35,748 bases of DNA from Beijerinckiaceae bacterium (lineage in GTDB: Bacteria > Pseudomonadota > Alphaproteobacteria > Rhizobiales > Beijerinckiaceae): assembly GCA_947380915.1 (NCBI GenBank), contig CANCSY010000008.1, forward strand, positions 1-35,748, written 5' to 3'. Each line of letters begins with the position of its first letter. Position 1 is the stretch's first letter. This document shows positions 25,386 to 33,900 of this stretch, in pieces. A program made the translations under genes and the position numbers. The notes below the pieces were generated by a model that was not told the DNA's origin, made no database searches, and was given only the letters and a program-made list of their open reading frames with translations.

Positions 25386-26363
25386 ATGAGTCTGTCTTTG
25401 CTCCGACTGGGCGTCGCCGCCGCCATGGCCTACGCTGTACTGTCCCCCTCGGCGCAGGCCCAGCAAGCCTATCCCGAGCGGGCTGTGCGCGTGATCCTGC
25501 CCTTCGGCCCGGGCTCGGCGACGGATATGGCCGCACGGTTGATCGGAGACAAGCTTCAGGCGAAATGGGGCAAGCCCATCGTGGTTGAGCCAAAGCCGGG
25601 CGGCGATGGGCTGGTCGCCATCAACGCCTTCCTCGCGGCTAATGACGACCATACGCTGCTCTACGCCTCCACCGCCTCTTTCATCGTCCATCCCTACACA
25701 TTGCAGACGAAACCGCCCTATGACGCCCAGCGCGATCTCAACCCGATCGTGCGCACGGCAGATTCGGGGCTAGCGGTCGCCGTATCGACGGAATCAGGGG
25801 TCACGACGATCCGCGAGTTCGTGGAACTGGCGCGCAAGAAACCCGGAACGCTCAACGTGGCGGGCGGCGCCGGGCTTGCGGAACTGACCGTGAAGGCCTT
25901 CGTGAAGGAACAGGGCCTCGACGTGACCATCGTGCCCTATCGCGACATCGGTCAGGCGGGGGCGGATCTCGGCGCCAATCGCATCCAGCTTGTCTCCGCA
26001 TCCCTCTCCATGCCCATGCCCCATGTGCAGGCGGGAACGGCGAAACTTGCCGTCATCGCAGCCCCTAACCGCACCCCGCTGGCGCCAGACGTGCCAAGCG
26101 CCCCCGAAGCGGGCTACCCCACCCTTGGCTATGAATCCACCGTGGGGTTCTATGGCCCGGCGAAGATGAGCCAGGAGGTGAAGCGCAAGATCGCGGATGA
26201 TGTGATCGAAGCGCTCAAGGATCCTGCGCTGGCCAAGCGCCTGTTCGACGCGGGCGTGGTGGTCGTGCCCGAAGGGCCGGAAGGCCTCGCGGCGGTCGTC
26301 AAGCGCCAGACGGAGGCGACGGCGCGCCTGGCCGAGGTGCTGGGAGTGAAGGCGAAGAACTAG
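25386..26363 (+). CDS. Classical Bug/TctC tripartite tricarboxylate-type binding protein (SBP8)
   Basis: A 325-residue protein of the canonical Bug family: signal peptide ending A-Q-A (about 25), YPERAVRVILPFGPGSATDMAAR, KPGGDG, and the PYRDIGQAGADL and APDVPSAPEAGYP segments typical of Bordetella Bug proteins. It differs clearly from the other eight SBPs, which lack the R-V-I-L-P-F-x-P-G opening. The start at 25386 follows AGGGGG; an ATG at 25332 would add a basic non-signal stretch. It lies 99 bases after copy A of the ABC-type SBP. TctA/TctB partners are absent. Confidence 0.92.
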   Translation: MSLSLLRLGVAAAMAYAVLSPSAQAQQAYPERAVRVILPFGPGSATDMAARLIGDKLQAKWGKPIVVEPKPGGDGLVAINAFLAANDDHTLLYASTASFIVHPYTLQTKPPYDAQRDLNPIVRTADSGLAVAVSTESGVTTIREFVELARKKPGTLNVAGGAGLAELTVKAFVKEQGLDVTIVPYRDIGQAGADLGANRIQLVSASLSMPMPHVQAGTAKLAVIAAPNRTPLAPDVPSAPEAGYPTLGYESTVGFYGPAKMSQEVKRKIADDVIEALKDPALAKRLFDAGVVVVPEGPEGLAAVVKRQTEATARLAEVLGVKAKN

Positions 26364-26372
26364 GCCCCGCCC

Positions 26373-27419
26373 TCACTTGAAAAGTTGGTCATAGATCTTC
26401 GCCCACTTTGAAACCTGACTGTCGATCTCGAAAGGCGTCATATAGGTCGCCTTGAAGGCTACCCCATCTGGCCGCAGAGACGCGTCGCGCGGCGGCACAT
26501 CGGGATCAACGGGCATATAGTCCGCCTCCCGGAACAGTTGCTGCCCTTCCGGCGAGGTCAGAAAGTCCAGAAACAGCTTTGCGGCGTTCTCATGGGGCGC
26601 CGGTTTGGTGATCGAAACGGCGCCGAGGGCAGCCAGCGCAGGCTCCATCTTGATCCAGTCCACATGCGCGCCTTTGGCCGCGCTGATTCCCGGATGGTAA
26701 TTGAAGATCTGGAGACCTATGGCGTATTCGCCAGCGATGACCAGATCGAGCAACTGCCGGGCGGAGACGCGCACCCCCGTGATGTTCTGCGCTGCCAGCT
26801 TGTTCAGATAGGCCATGCCCTTTTCTTCGCCCATATGGGTCAGGACAGTCCCGATGAAACCCGCCGAACCCGAGGCCGAGACATTGCTGCTCCAGGCCAT
26901 CTTGCCCTTCCATTTGGGATTCAGCAGATCCTCGAAGGTGCGCGGCTCCGTGCCCTTGGGCACCAGATCGGTGTTGAAGCCGGGGGTCAGTACATAGAGG
27001 TTGGTGGCGATCCAGCGCCCTTCGGGATCATAGAGATGTTTCGGGAAACGCTTGGCCGCATCGGGCGACCAGCGCAGCACCATGCCCTCCTTGTCGAGGG
27101 TCACGACCTGGGAGAAGCCGTCGAACAGGTCGGCCTGCATGCGCCCGGCCTTGCCCTCGTTGAGGATGCGCAACATGACGTCGTTATGGTCGGCGCGGAC
27201 GTAATTGACCTTCACGCCATATTTCTTCTCGAAGGCGGCGGCTGCGGGACGCACGAACTGGTCGACGATGAGCGTCGTGTACCAGGTGAGCGACCCCTCT
27301 TTCCGGGCCGCGTCGATCAGCGCCTGATCAGCGGCGCGGCTGGCGGGGGCGCTCAGACCCCAGCCCAGCAATACACCGGCGAACAGCGCCGCCCTTGCCG
27401 TGAATCGCCTGCAAGCCAT
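26373..27419 (-). CDS. ABC-type extracellular solute-binding protein (family 1), copy B
   Basis: A 348-residue secreted protein with a signal peptide ending S-R-A (about 29), then a body that aligns along its length with copy A (24267-25286): DAARKEGSLTWYTT, DLLNPKWKGKMAWS, LAAQNITG, IGLQIFNYH, WIKMEPAL and NAAKLFLDFLTSPEGQ. The two copies flank the Bug gene in opposite orientations. GGGGAGGG precedes the start. Convergent with the Bug gene (9 bases) and divergent from SBP9 (203 bases). No permease or ATPase is near. Confidence 0.9.
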   Translation of the reverse strand: MACRRFTARAALFAGVLLGWGLSAPASRAADQALIDAARKEGSLTWYTTLIVDQFVRPAAAAFEKKYGVKVNYVRADHNDVMLRILNEGKAGRMQADLFDGFSQVVTLDKEGMVLRWSPDAAKRFPKHLYDPEGRWIATNLYVLTPGFNTDLVPKGTEPRTFEDLLNPKWKGKMAWSSNVSASGSAGFIGTVLTHMGEEKGMAYLNKLAAQNITGVRVSARQLLDLVIAGEYAIGLQIFNYHPGISAAKGAHVDWIKMEPALAALGAVSITKPAPHENAAKLFLDFLTSPEGQQLFREADYMPVDPDVPPRDASLRPDGVAFKATYMTPFEIDSQVSKWAKIYDQLFK

Positions 27420-27622
27420 CGAACCCTCCCCATGTCGCGGGTCTTCACGCCCGCCATCCGTGACGCCAGCTTACCCAAAAGTTTCGCGCCGCCAAGCCCA
27501 AAGTCCGCAGGCGCGCGATGGCCTTGCGCACCCTCAATTTTTCGGAATGAGGCTGACATTCAAACCGAAACACGGCTATATTCCCAACACTAGGCCAAAA
27601 AGCGCCCCGGGGAGACGCACAC

Positions 27623-28642
27623 ATGTTCCGATTTTGCAGCGCAGCGCTGGCATTGATGTTGGCCTCTCCAGCCATGGCGCAAAACAGCGACGGCCCCTAC
27701 AAGGGCAAGCAATTGCGGATCGTCATCAGCGCTGGCACGGGCGGCGGCTATGACGCCTATGGGCGCCTTCTGGCCCGCCACATGGAGCGATATATCCCCG
27801 GGCGCCCTGCCCTCATCTTGCAGAACATGCCAGGAGCCGCGGGAATGCTCGCCACCAACTGGGCCTATAATGTGGCGCCGAAAGACGGCAGCGTATTGCT
27901 CGCCACCTATAACGCCCTCTTGCCCGAACCGCTGTTTGGCAATCCCGCCGTGCAATTCGATCCCTTGAAGTTCGAATGGATCGGATCCATCGGCAAACAG
28001 CAGAACATCTGCGTCACCTGGCACACCAATCCCATCAAGACGATCGATCAAGCCATTGGTCAAAATCTGACGGTGTCCTCGACCGGCGCCACGGGTTTTT
28101 CCGCAACCATGGGCCTTGTGCTCAACGCCCTCATCCAGACGAAGATCAAGGTCGTTCTGGGCTATGCGACAAATGAGGCGCGGCTGGCGGTGGAGCGTGG
28201 CGAAACCGATGGAATCTGCGGCCTCTCCTGGTCCACGCTAAAGGCCTCCAATCCCGACTGGATCCAGAACAATCGCCTCAATGTGCTCGTGCAGACGGGA
28301 TTGAAGCCACATTTCGAACTGCCCAAGGTTCCCCTGCTGGTGGACCTTGTGAAGAATGAGAACGACAAAAAGGTCGTCGAGCTGATCTCCTTCTCAGAGG
28401 ACATGGGGCGGCCCTTCGTCATGCCGCCCGGCACGCCCAAGGAGTTGGTGCTTGCGGTGCGCCGGGGCTTTGACGCCACGATGAAGGACCCGGATTTCCT
28501 CGAAGACGCCCGCAAAGGCAATATGGAGGTCGATCCTCTTACGGGCGAGGACATGGAGGCTTCGCTCAAGCGCAATTACGCGGCCTCCCCCGCGCTCATC
28601 AAGCGCGCGGCGGAGTTGCTGGCGAGCAGCGAGAAGAAGTGA
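27623..28642 (+). CDS. TctC/Bug-superfamily periplasmic solute-binding protein (SBP9)
   Basis: A 339-residue secreted protein with a signal peptide ending A-M-A (about 19), then PYKGKQL (the F-Y of the signature is P-Y), GGGYDAYGRL, YIPGRP, QNMPGAAG and APKDGSVLL. GGGGAG precedes the ATG. The stop codon abuts the stop of the convergent hydrolase gene with no base between them, so the six bases TGATCA carry both stops. Confidence 0.9.
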   Translation: MFRFCSAALALMLASPAMAQNSDGPYKGKQLRIVISAGTGGGYDAYGRLLARHMERYIPGRPALILQNMPGAAGMLATNWAYNVAPKDGSVLLATYNALLPEPLFGNPAVQFDPLKFEWIGSIGKQQNICVTWHTNPIKTIDQAIGQNLTVSSTGATGFSATMGLVLNALIQTKIKVVLGYATNEARLAVERGETDGICGLSWSTLKASNPDWIQNNRLNVLVQTGLKPHFELPKVPLLVDLVKNENDKKVVELISFSEDMGRPFVMPPGTPKELVLAVRRGFDATMKDPDFLEDARKGNMEVDPLTGEDMEASLKRNYAASPALIKRAAELLASSEKK

Positions 28643-29452
28643 TCAGGCCGCCGTCGGCATGAGGCCATGACGGGTGAGAAAATCCGTCATGCGCCCGTTG
28701 AACAGCGGCGGGTCTTCCACAAAGCAGCAATGGCCGGTCGCGGGCAGGATCACATGCTCCGCCTGGGCGATAAGCCCCGCCGTGCGCGTGCCGCCCGGCA
28801 GGGCGCCGTCATGTTCGCCATTCACGATGAGCGTTGGCGAGCGGTAGGCGGGAAGGCGCGATGTCAGATCCGAAAATGTCAGCGCCCCGAAGACCTGCGC
28901 GATACATTCGGCGTCAAGCGCCCCGCCGCGCTCGACAAATCCTTGCAGAAACGCGCGCCCGACCTCTGAATCCGCCCAACCCTCGGTGACCCCGTAGCGC
29001 AGATGCCCCAGATGGTAGGCGCGGAACGTGCCGTCCGCCGCATGGGCGCGATAGGCGGCGATGCGATGGTCGAACTGGTTTTGCGGCCCCGAGTTTCCTC
29101 CCACCAGAATGGCGGCGGAAAAAACATCGGGATGATCGCAGGCCAGCATCAGGGCGATCTTGGAGCCGATGCTGCACCCAAGCACCACGGCGTCCCTGGT
29201 GACCCCCAGGTCGCGCAGCACGCCCATGACGTCGTCGCCCATATCACGCAGGCTGAAGGGCTCGTGCGGCTTGGCGGAATCCCCCCAGCCCCGCAGATCC
29301 ATGGTGATGCAGGTGAATCGATCCTGAAAGGCGGCGACCTGATAATCCCAGAGCCGCCGGTCGAAGGGCAGCGCGTGGATCATCACCAGCGCCGGACCGG
29401 AGCCAGTGACGGAATAATGGATATCGAGACCATTGGCGGTGCTGACGGGCAT
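28643..29452 (-). CDS. Alpha/beta hydrolase, 3-oxoadipate enol-lactonase-like
   Basis: A 269-residue cytoplasmic hydrolase with no signal peptide. Features: oxyanion region MIHALPFDRRLW, MDLRGWGDS, nucleophile G92-C-S94-I-G, acid Asp215 (NGEHDGALPGG) and His241 (ATGHCCFVEDP). The layout and length match the PcaD/haloperoxidase-like group. It is the last gene of a reverse operon after the class II aldolase and YCII genes, which supports a lactone or ester hydrolysis step in organic-acid breakdown. The substrate is not certain, so no gene symbol is given. Confidence 0.87.
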   Translation of the reverse strand: MPVSTANGLDIHYSVTGSGPALVMIHALPFDRRLWDYQVAAFQDRFTCITMDLRGWGDSAKPHEPFSLRDMGDDVMGVLRDLGVTRDAVVLGCSIGSKIALMLACDHPDVFSAAILVGGNSGPQNQFDHRIAAYRAHAADGTFRAYHLGHLRYGVTEGWADSEVGRAFLQGFVERGGALDAECIAQVFGALTFSDLTSRLPAYRSPTLIVNGEHDGALPGGTRTAGLIAQAEHVILPATGHCCFVEDPPLFNGRMTDFLTRHGLMPTAA

Positions 29453-29478
29453 GGGACGCGCTCCAGATGTTCCAGGGT

Positions 29479-29799
29479 TCAGGCCTCGAACCAGCTACGC
29501 TGCCACGGAATGACCTCCGCCCGCCGCTGGCCAGCCTTGCAGAAGGGTTCCTCCAGCGCGAGCGCCTGCGCCTCGGCCAGCGTCTTCGTGCGCACGATGA
29601 TGAGGCCCGCCGCATGGCGCACGCCCAACTCGTCCTTGGTGGCGCCGGAGCCGAACATGAGCTTGCGGTCCAGCAGGCCCTGCAGGAAGGCCTTGTGGCG
29701 CTCCATCATGTCCGCATCGGAGGCAGGCAATGCCGGCGGATTGTCGTTCATTCTGTATAAAAGCACATAAAGCTGATCCATGCGCCGCGCGTCCGCCAT
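29479..29799 (-). CDS. YCII-related small protein
   Basis: A 106-residue protein with the ferredoxin-like YCII fold: YVLLYR, ERHKAFLQGLLDRKLMFGSG with the family His (His35), LIIVRTKTLAEAQALALEEPFCKAG and EVIPWQRSW. YCII relatives include dehalogenase- and isomerase-like enzymes of aromatic breakdown, fused or stand-alone. GGGGAG lies about 8 bases before the ATG at 29799; Met7 is an alternative start. It sits 26 bases before the lactonase-like hydrolase and 79 bases after the aldolase, in the same operon. Confidence 0.85.
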   Translation of the reverse strand: MADARRMDQLYVLLYRMNDNPPALPASDADMMERHKAFLQGLLDRKLMFGSGATKDELGVRHAAGLIIVRTKTLAEAQALALEEPFCKAGQRRAEVIPWQRSWFEA

Positions 29800-29878
29800 A
29801 TGCGTCTCCCCCCTGTTTGATCATCGACAAGGCTAAACCTTCATCCCCGCGAGGGGAAGCGGCGCCTTGCGAACTGTT

Positions 29879-30664
29879 TCAGTCCCGATAGCTCGGGTCG
29901 ATCTTGTCGAGCATCATCAGCAAGGCGGGCCACATGTCCGGCCGGCCGTTCTTGCCCGGCACATCGTCACGGTCATGCTGGCGGGCGGCATGTTCCTGCA
30001 CGGCGGGCGACAATTGAATCAAAGTGCCGCCGCTCTGCATGGCCTCGAGCTGGATCTTGCAGCTCTTTTCCAGATTGAGCATGGCGTGATAGGCGCGTCC
30101 GATGCTGGCGCCGCAGGTCAACAATCCGTGATTGCGCAGAACCAGCGCATTCTTGTCGCCGATGTCGCGCACCAGGCGTGAACGCTCGTCCAGATCGTCC
30201 GACTTGCCCTCATAGTCGTGGTAGGCGATGCGGTTATAGAAGCGCAGCGACTTCTGGGAGAGCGGCAGCAGGCCCTCTTCAAGGCAGGCGATGGCCATGC
30301 CCGCGACCGTATGGGTGTGGATGATGCAGACCACATCCGGTCGCCCGCCATGGATGGCGGAATGGATCACGAACCCCGCCGGATTGATCCCGTATTCGGA
30401 GTCCGAGATGATATTGCCGTCCAGATCCACCTTGATGAGGTTGGAGGCCGTGACCTGGCAAAACAGCAGCCCATAGGGATTGATGAGGAAATGCTCGTCA
30501 GGCCCCGGAACCCGCGCGGATATGTGGGTGGCCAGAAGATCGTCCATGCCGTTGAGGGCGATCAACCTGTAACAGGCGGCCAGATCGATGCGCATCTTGA
30601 GTTCGGCCTCGCTCATGGACGACACAGGGCTCTTGCGGTTGATGGATACAGGCGCGACCGCCAT
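29879..30664 (-). CDS. Class II aldolase/adducin family protein
   Basis: A 261-residue cytoplasmic protein. Zinc-site residues are visible: His116-x-His118 in IIHTHTV and His179 in LRNHGLL. The NPAGFVIHSAIHGGRPDV segment and the FYNRIAYHDYEG segment mark the bacterial aldolase/adducin-like branch. This branch lacks a clear catalytic Glu at the fuculose-aldolase position, so it may act as an aldolase, decarboxylase or epimerase on a hydroxy acid. GGGAGG lies 5 bases before the start. It is the first gene of the operon with the YCII protein and the enol-lactonase-like hydrolase. Confidence 0.9.
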   Translation of the reverse strand: MAVAPVSINRKSPVSSMSEAELKMRIDLAACYRLIALNGMDDLLATHISARVPGPDEHFLINPYGLLFCQVTASNLIKVDLDGNIISDSEYGINPAGFVIHSAIHGGRPDVVCIIHTHTVAGMAIACLEEGLLPLSQKSLRFYNRIAYHDYEGKSDDLDERSRLVRDIGDKNALVLRNHGLLTCGASIGRAYHAMLNLEKSCKIQLEAMQSGGTLIQLSPAVQEHAARQHDRDDVPGKNGRPDMWPALLMMLDKIDPSYRD

Positions 30665-30982
30665 TTCAGCCTCCCTATTCTTGCTTGAACGCCAGATTAG
30701 CGGCGACCAGCGCCAAGCGCCAGCCCCGATCAGTCACCCACTTCGCCCGAACCGACGGGCGCCGACGCCGACGCCGAGGCGACACAACGGGATTGGAAAC
30801 TGGTCTGATGGGTCCAAACCGCTGGTAGATAAAGGCTTAGCAGCGTAGTTTTCGCTCGAAAATATTATTTTTAAGGGAAAATTAAATATAACCGGGTCAA
30901 TACCGTTTACTTCTGTGTGGCGTAATAGCCTGAAGTCTGGCGTGTATCGCCAAGTAAAGAAATGTGCGTTTAGGAGTTTGCA
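30665..30982. other. AT-rich leader between aldolase operon and giant ORF
   Basis: This 318-base gap has no convincing gene. The right half turns AT-rich, unlike the rest of the window. It has an inverted repeat TTTTCG-CT-CGAAAA (30849-30862), an A/T run with AAATATAA at about 30884-30891, and a hairpin TGGCG-TGTAT-CGCCA (30938-30952) about 30 bases before the giant ORF. TAGGAG (30971-30976) is its ribosome site. The promoter and any 5' UTR control of the giant gene should lie here. Confidence 0.45.
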
Positions 30983-33900
30983 ATGAGTGTTACAGTTTCG
31001 CAAGCCATCGCAGCCTACAACGCGAGCCACTCAGTTGTGGCGCAGGTCATCGCAGATAGCGCTGCGAACATGGTCGCGGACATTGCAAATCTTACCACTC
31101 TTAAAAACGCTTCTAAAATAACCAGCTTGACGATCACCGGCCCAACTACAGCGACTGTGGCCGATATCACATCCATTCTTACGCTCTACCCTTCCCTGGC
31201 TAAAGCTGCCGGAGCGACACTTGCGATATCCGGCACATCCAATGTCGCAACCCTGACGCAGATCAACGCAATTGCAACCCTCTACCCAAGCGCCGCACTC
31301 GAAAGCGGGGCTACACTCGTGGCAACTGATAGTGCGGCAAACATTCTGGCCGCAGGTAACAACGCAGCGCTCGCACTGGCTACGAAAGTCACACTGACCG
31401 GAACGACGAATTCTGTAACCGCGACGCAAGCGCTTAGCCTGTCGAGCAAGCCCGGGTTTTCGGTCGCCTCCGACGCTACTCTTACGCTGACCGGCACATC
31501 GAATAGTGTGACAATAGCGGAGGCGATAATTTTAGCCGCGATTCCAAGGTTCTCCCGCGCCAGTGGCGCAACGCTGGAAGTCAAAGGCTCCGCAAGCGAA
31601 CTCGCCAACCCGGCAAATGCGGCAGCCTTCAGTTTGGCCACGACCCGCACCACCATTCCCACCGCATCAATTTCGCAAGCGTTCAAGAATTTTGCAGCGG
31701 ATTCAACAATCGCTGCCCAAAACATCGAAGACACAACCACAAACATTCTTGCGAATATCGAGAGCCTTAAGGTTCTGGTCGGCGCGGGAAATCTTGACAG
31801 CCTGAAAATCTCAGGCGCAGCCAACACCGCGACGCTTGCGCAAATCGCCTCGATACGCGCGGTCTTTCCAAACCTCGCCATGAGCGCCGGCGCCAAACTC
31901 GTCATCACGGACACAGCCACCAACATTCTGAATGGGGACAACAGCACCGCCCTCGGACTTGGCACGACGGTGACGCTTACTGGCGTCAACACGGGCCTGT
32001 CGGTTGCGCAGGCGAACACCCTTGCAGGCAAGTTAAACTTTTCCGTCGGCGCCGGCGCCACGCTTTCGATCAGCGACACGGCTGCAAATATTCTGAGCGG
32101 GAGCGCTGGCGTACTCAAAGGAACCGCCTTCACCCTGACCAATCCTCTCGACGGAACGTCAAATACCGTAAGCGTCGCGGACTCTCTTAAGCTCGCAGCC
32201 AAGCCCGGCTTCTCGCTAGCATCGCTAGCAGCGCTCGAAGTCACGGGAAGCGCGAGCGAAATACTGCTCGCGACAAATGCCGTTGGCGTCGCGAAGGCAA
32301 CGAAAGTAACCCTCACGGGCGACAACGCCCTCAGTGTGGCGAATGCTACGCTTTTGGTCGCCAAGGCAGGATTCAACCTGGCCGCCGGCGCGACGCTTGT
32401 CGTCACCGACACCGCCGCCAATCTCCTGTCCCCCACCGCCAGAAACGTGCTGCCCAAGGCTACAACTATAACCGTGTCGGGAACGGCCAACACGATCACC
32501 GCCGCCCAGGCCGCCAATTTCGCCGACCAAAAAACCAGCGTCGACACGACAGGCGGCGCAACGCTGGTGGTGGCCGATACTGCCGAGAACATCCTTGCCG
32601 GAAACAGCGCTGGCATTGGCAAAGCTACAGCTTTGAGCGTCACGGGGACGGTGAATGTATCCAACGCAGAGGCGATTGCTGCTAAAGGCAAGCCCCTGTT
32701 GGTCGGCACTTCATTAACGATTTCAGACACTGCCGCGAATATCGTGGCTGCGGGAGACACTGCCGGTGTCTCCGATTCAGATGGTGTGGCTCTGGCCAGC
32801 GCCTTCATCGTTATAGGCGCAACCTCAGCTGCTGATGCGGCGTCTTTAGCCGCCTTGAACAACTTCGTACTGAAGGCCGGCACAACGCTGACCGTAACAG
32901 ACACCGCCGAAAATCTCGTGGACCCGGATAACGCCGCTGGCGTCGGCAAGGCGAATGCGTTCAGCATCACTGGCGCGGCGACAGCCGAAGAAGCGACAAA
33001 GCTGGTCGGCAAACCCAATTACGCTTTGGCCGCCGGCAATTCACTGACCATCGTCGACACAGTCGATGATATTTTGCTCTCGGCCAACGCTACAGGCGTC
33101 GCCAAGGCTAGCAGCGTCAAGCTGGCCGCCAGCGAGACCGCCACGGCGGTCCAGGCCACGACGCTGGCTGGCCTGAAGAATTTCGCCGCCAACGCGACGA
33201 ACCCTCTGGTCGTCGTCGATACACCCGCCGCAATCCTTCTGGCGGCGAACGCTGCGGGCGTCGCCAAGGCGACGTCCATCAAGGTGACCGATCCCGGCTC
33301 ACCGATCAAGGCGGCTGATCTTGCGACTTTATCGGCCAAAGCGAACTTGACCCGTAACACAGGCGACGACCTGGATGTGGCGGACACCGCCGCTAACCTG
33401 CTGTCGGGCGCCAACGCAGCAGCCCTCACCAAAACAGGCTCGCTTGCGACCTCGGTCACGCTGAAAGATCCTGCCACCGGCGCCAACGCAGCCACGGCGA
33501 ACACAGTAACGGCGGCCCAAGCGACCACCCTCTTTAGCATGCCTGTCTTCGCCGTAGACTCCGGCTCCCATCTGATTGTGGCCGACAGTGCGGCGAACAT
33601 TCTGGGGATGAATCAGGCGAAATTGTCGACAAACGCCAGCGGCATCAAGCTGACCGGCACGGCGAATGTTGTGACGGTTGAGCAGGCAGCAATCCTTAAC
33701 TCTCTTGGCGCGAATTTTTCTCTCGATAGCACCGCGACCCTCACAATCACCGATACCGCCGATAATCTGCTGAACGGCGCAGCCGGCGCCATGGCCCTTG
33801 GCACCTCCTTCAAATTGAAGGGCAATACCGTACTAACCGTTGCAAGCACAACAGGCCTTCAGCCGGGTATGATCGTCTCCGGGATTAATATAGCAACGGG

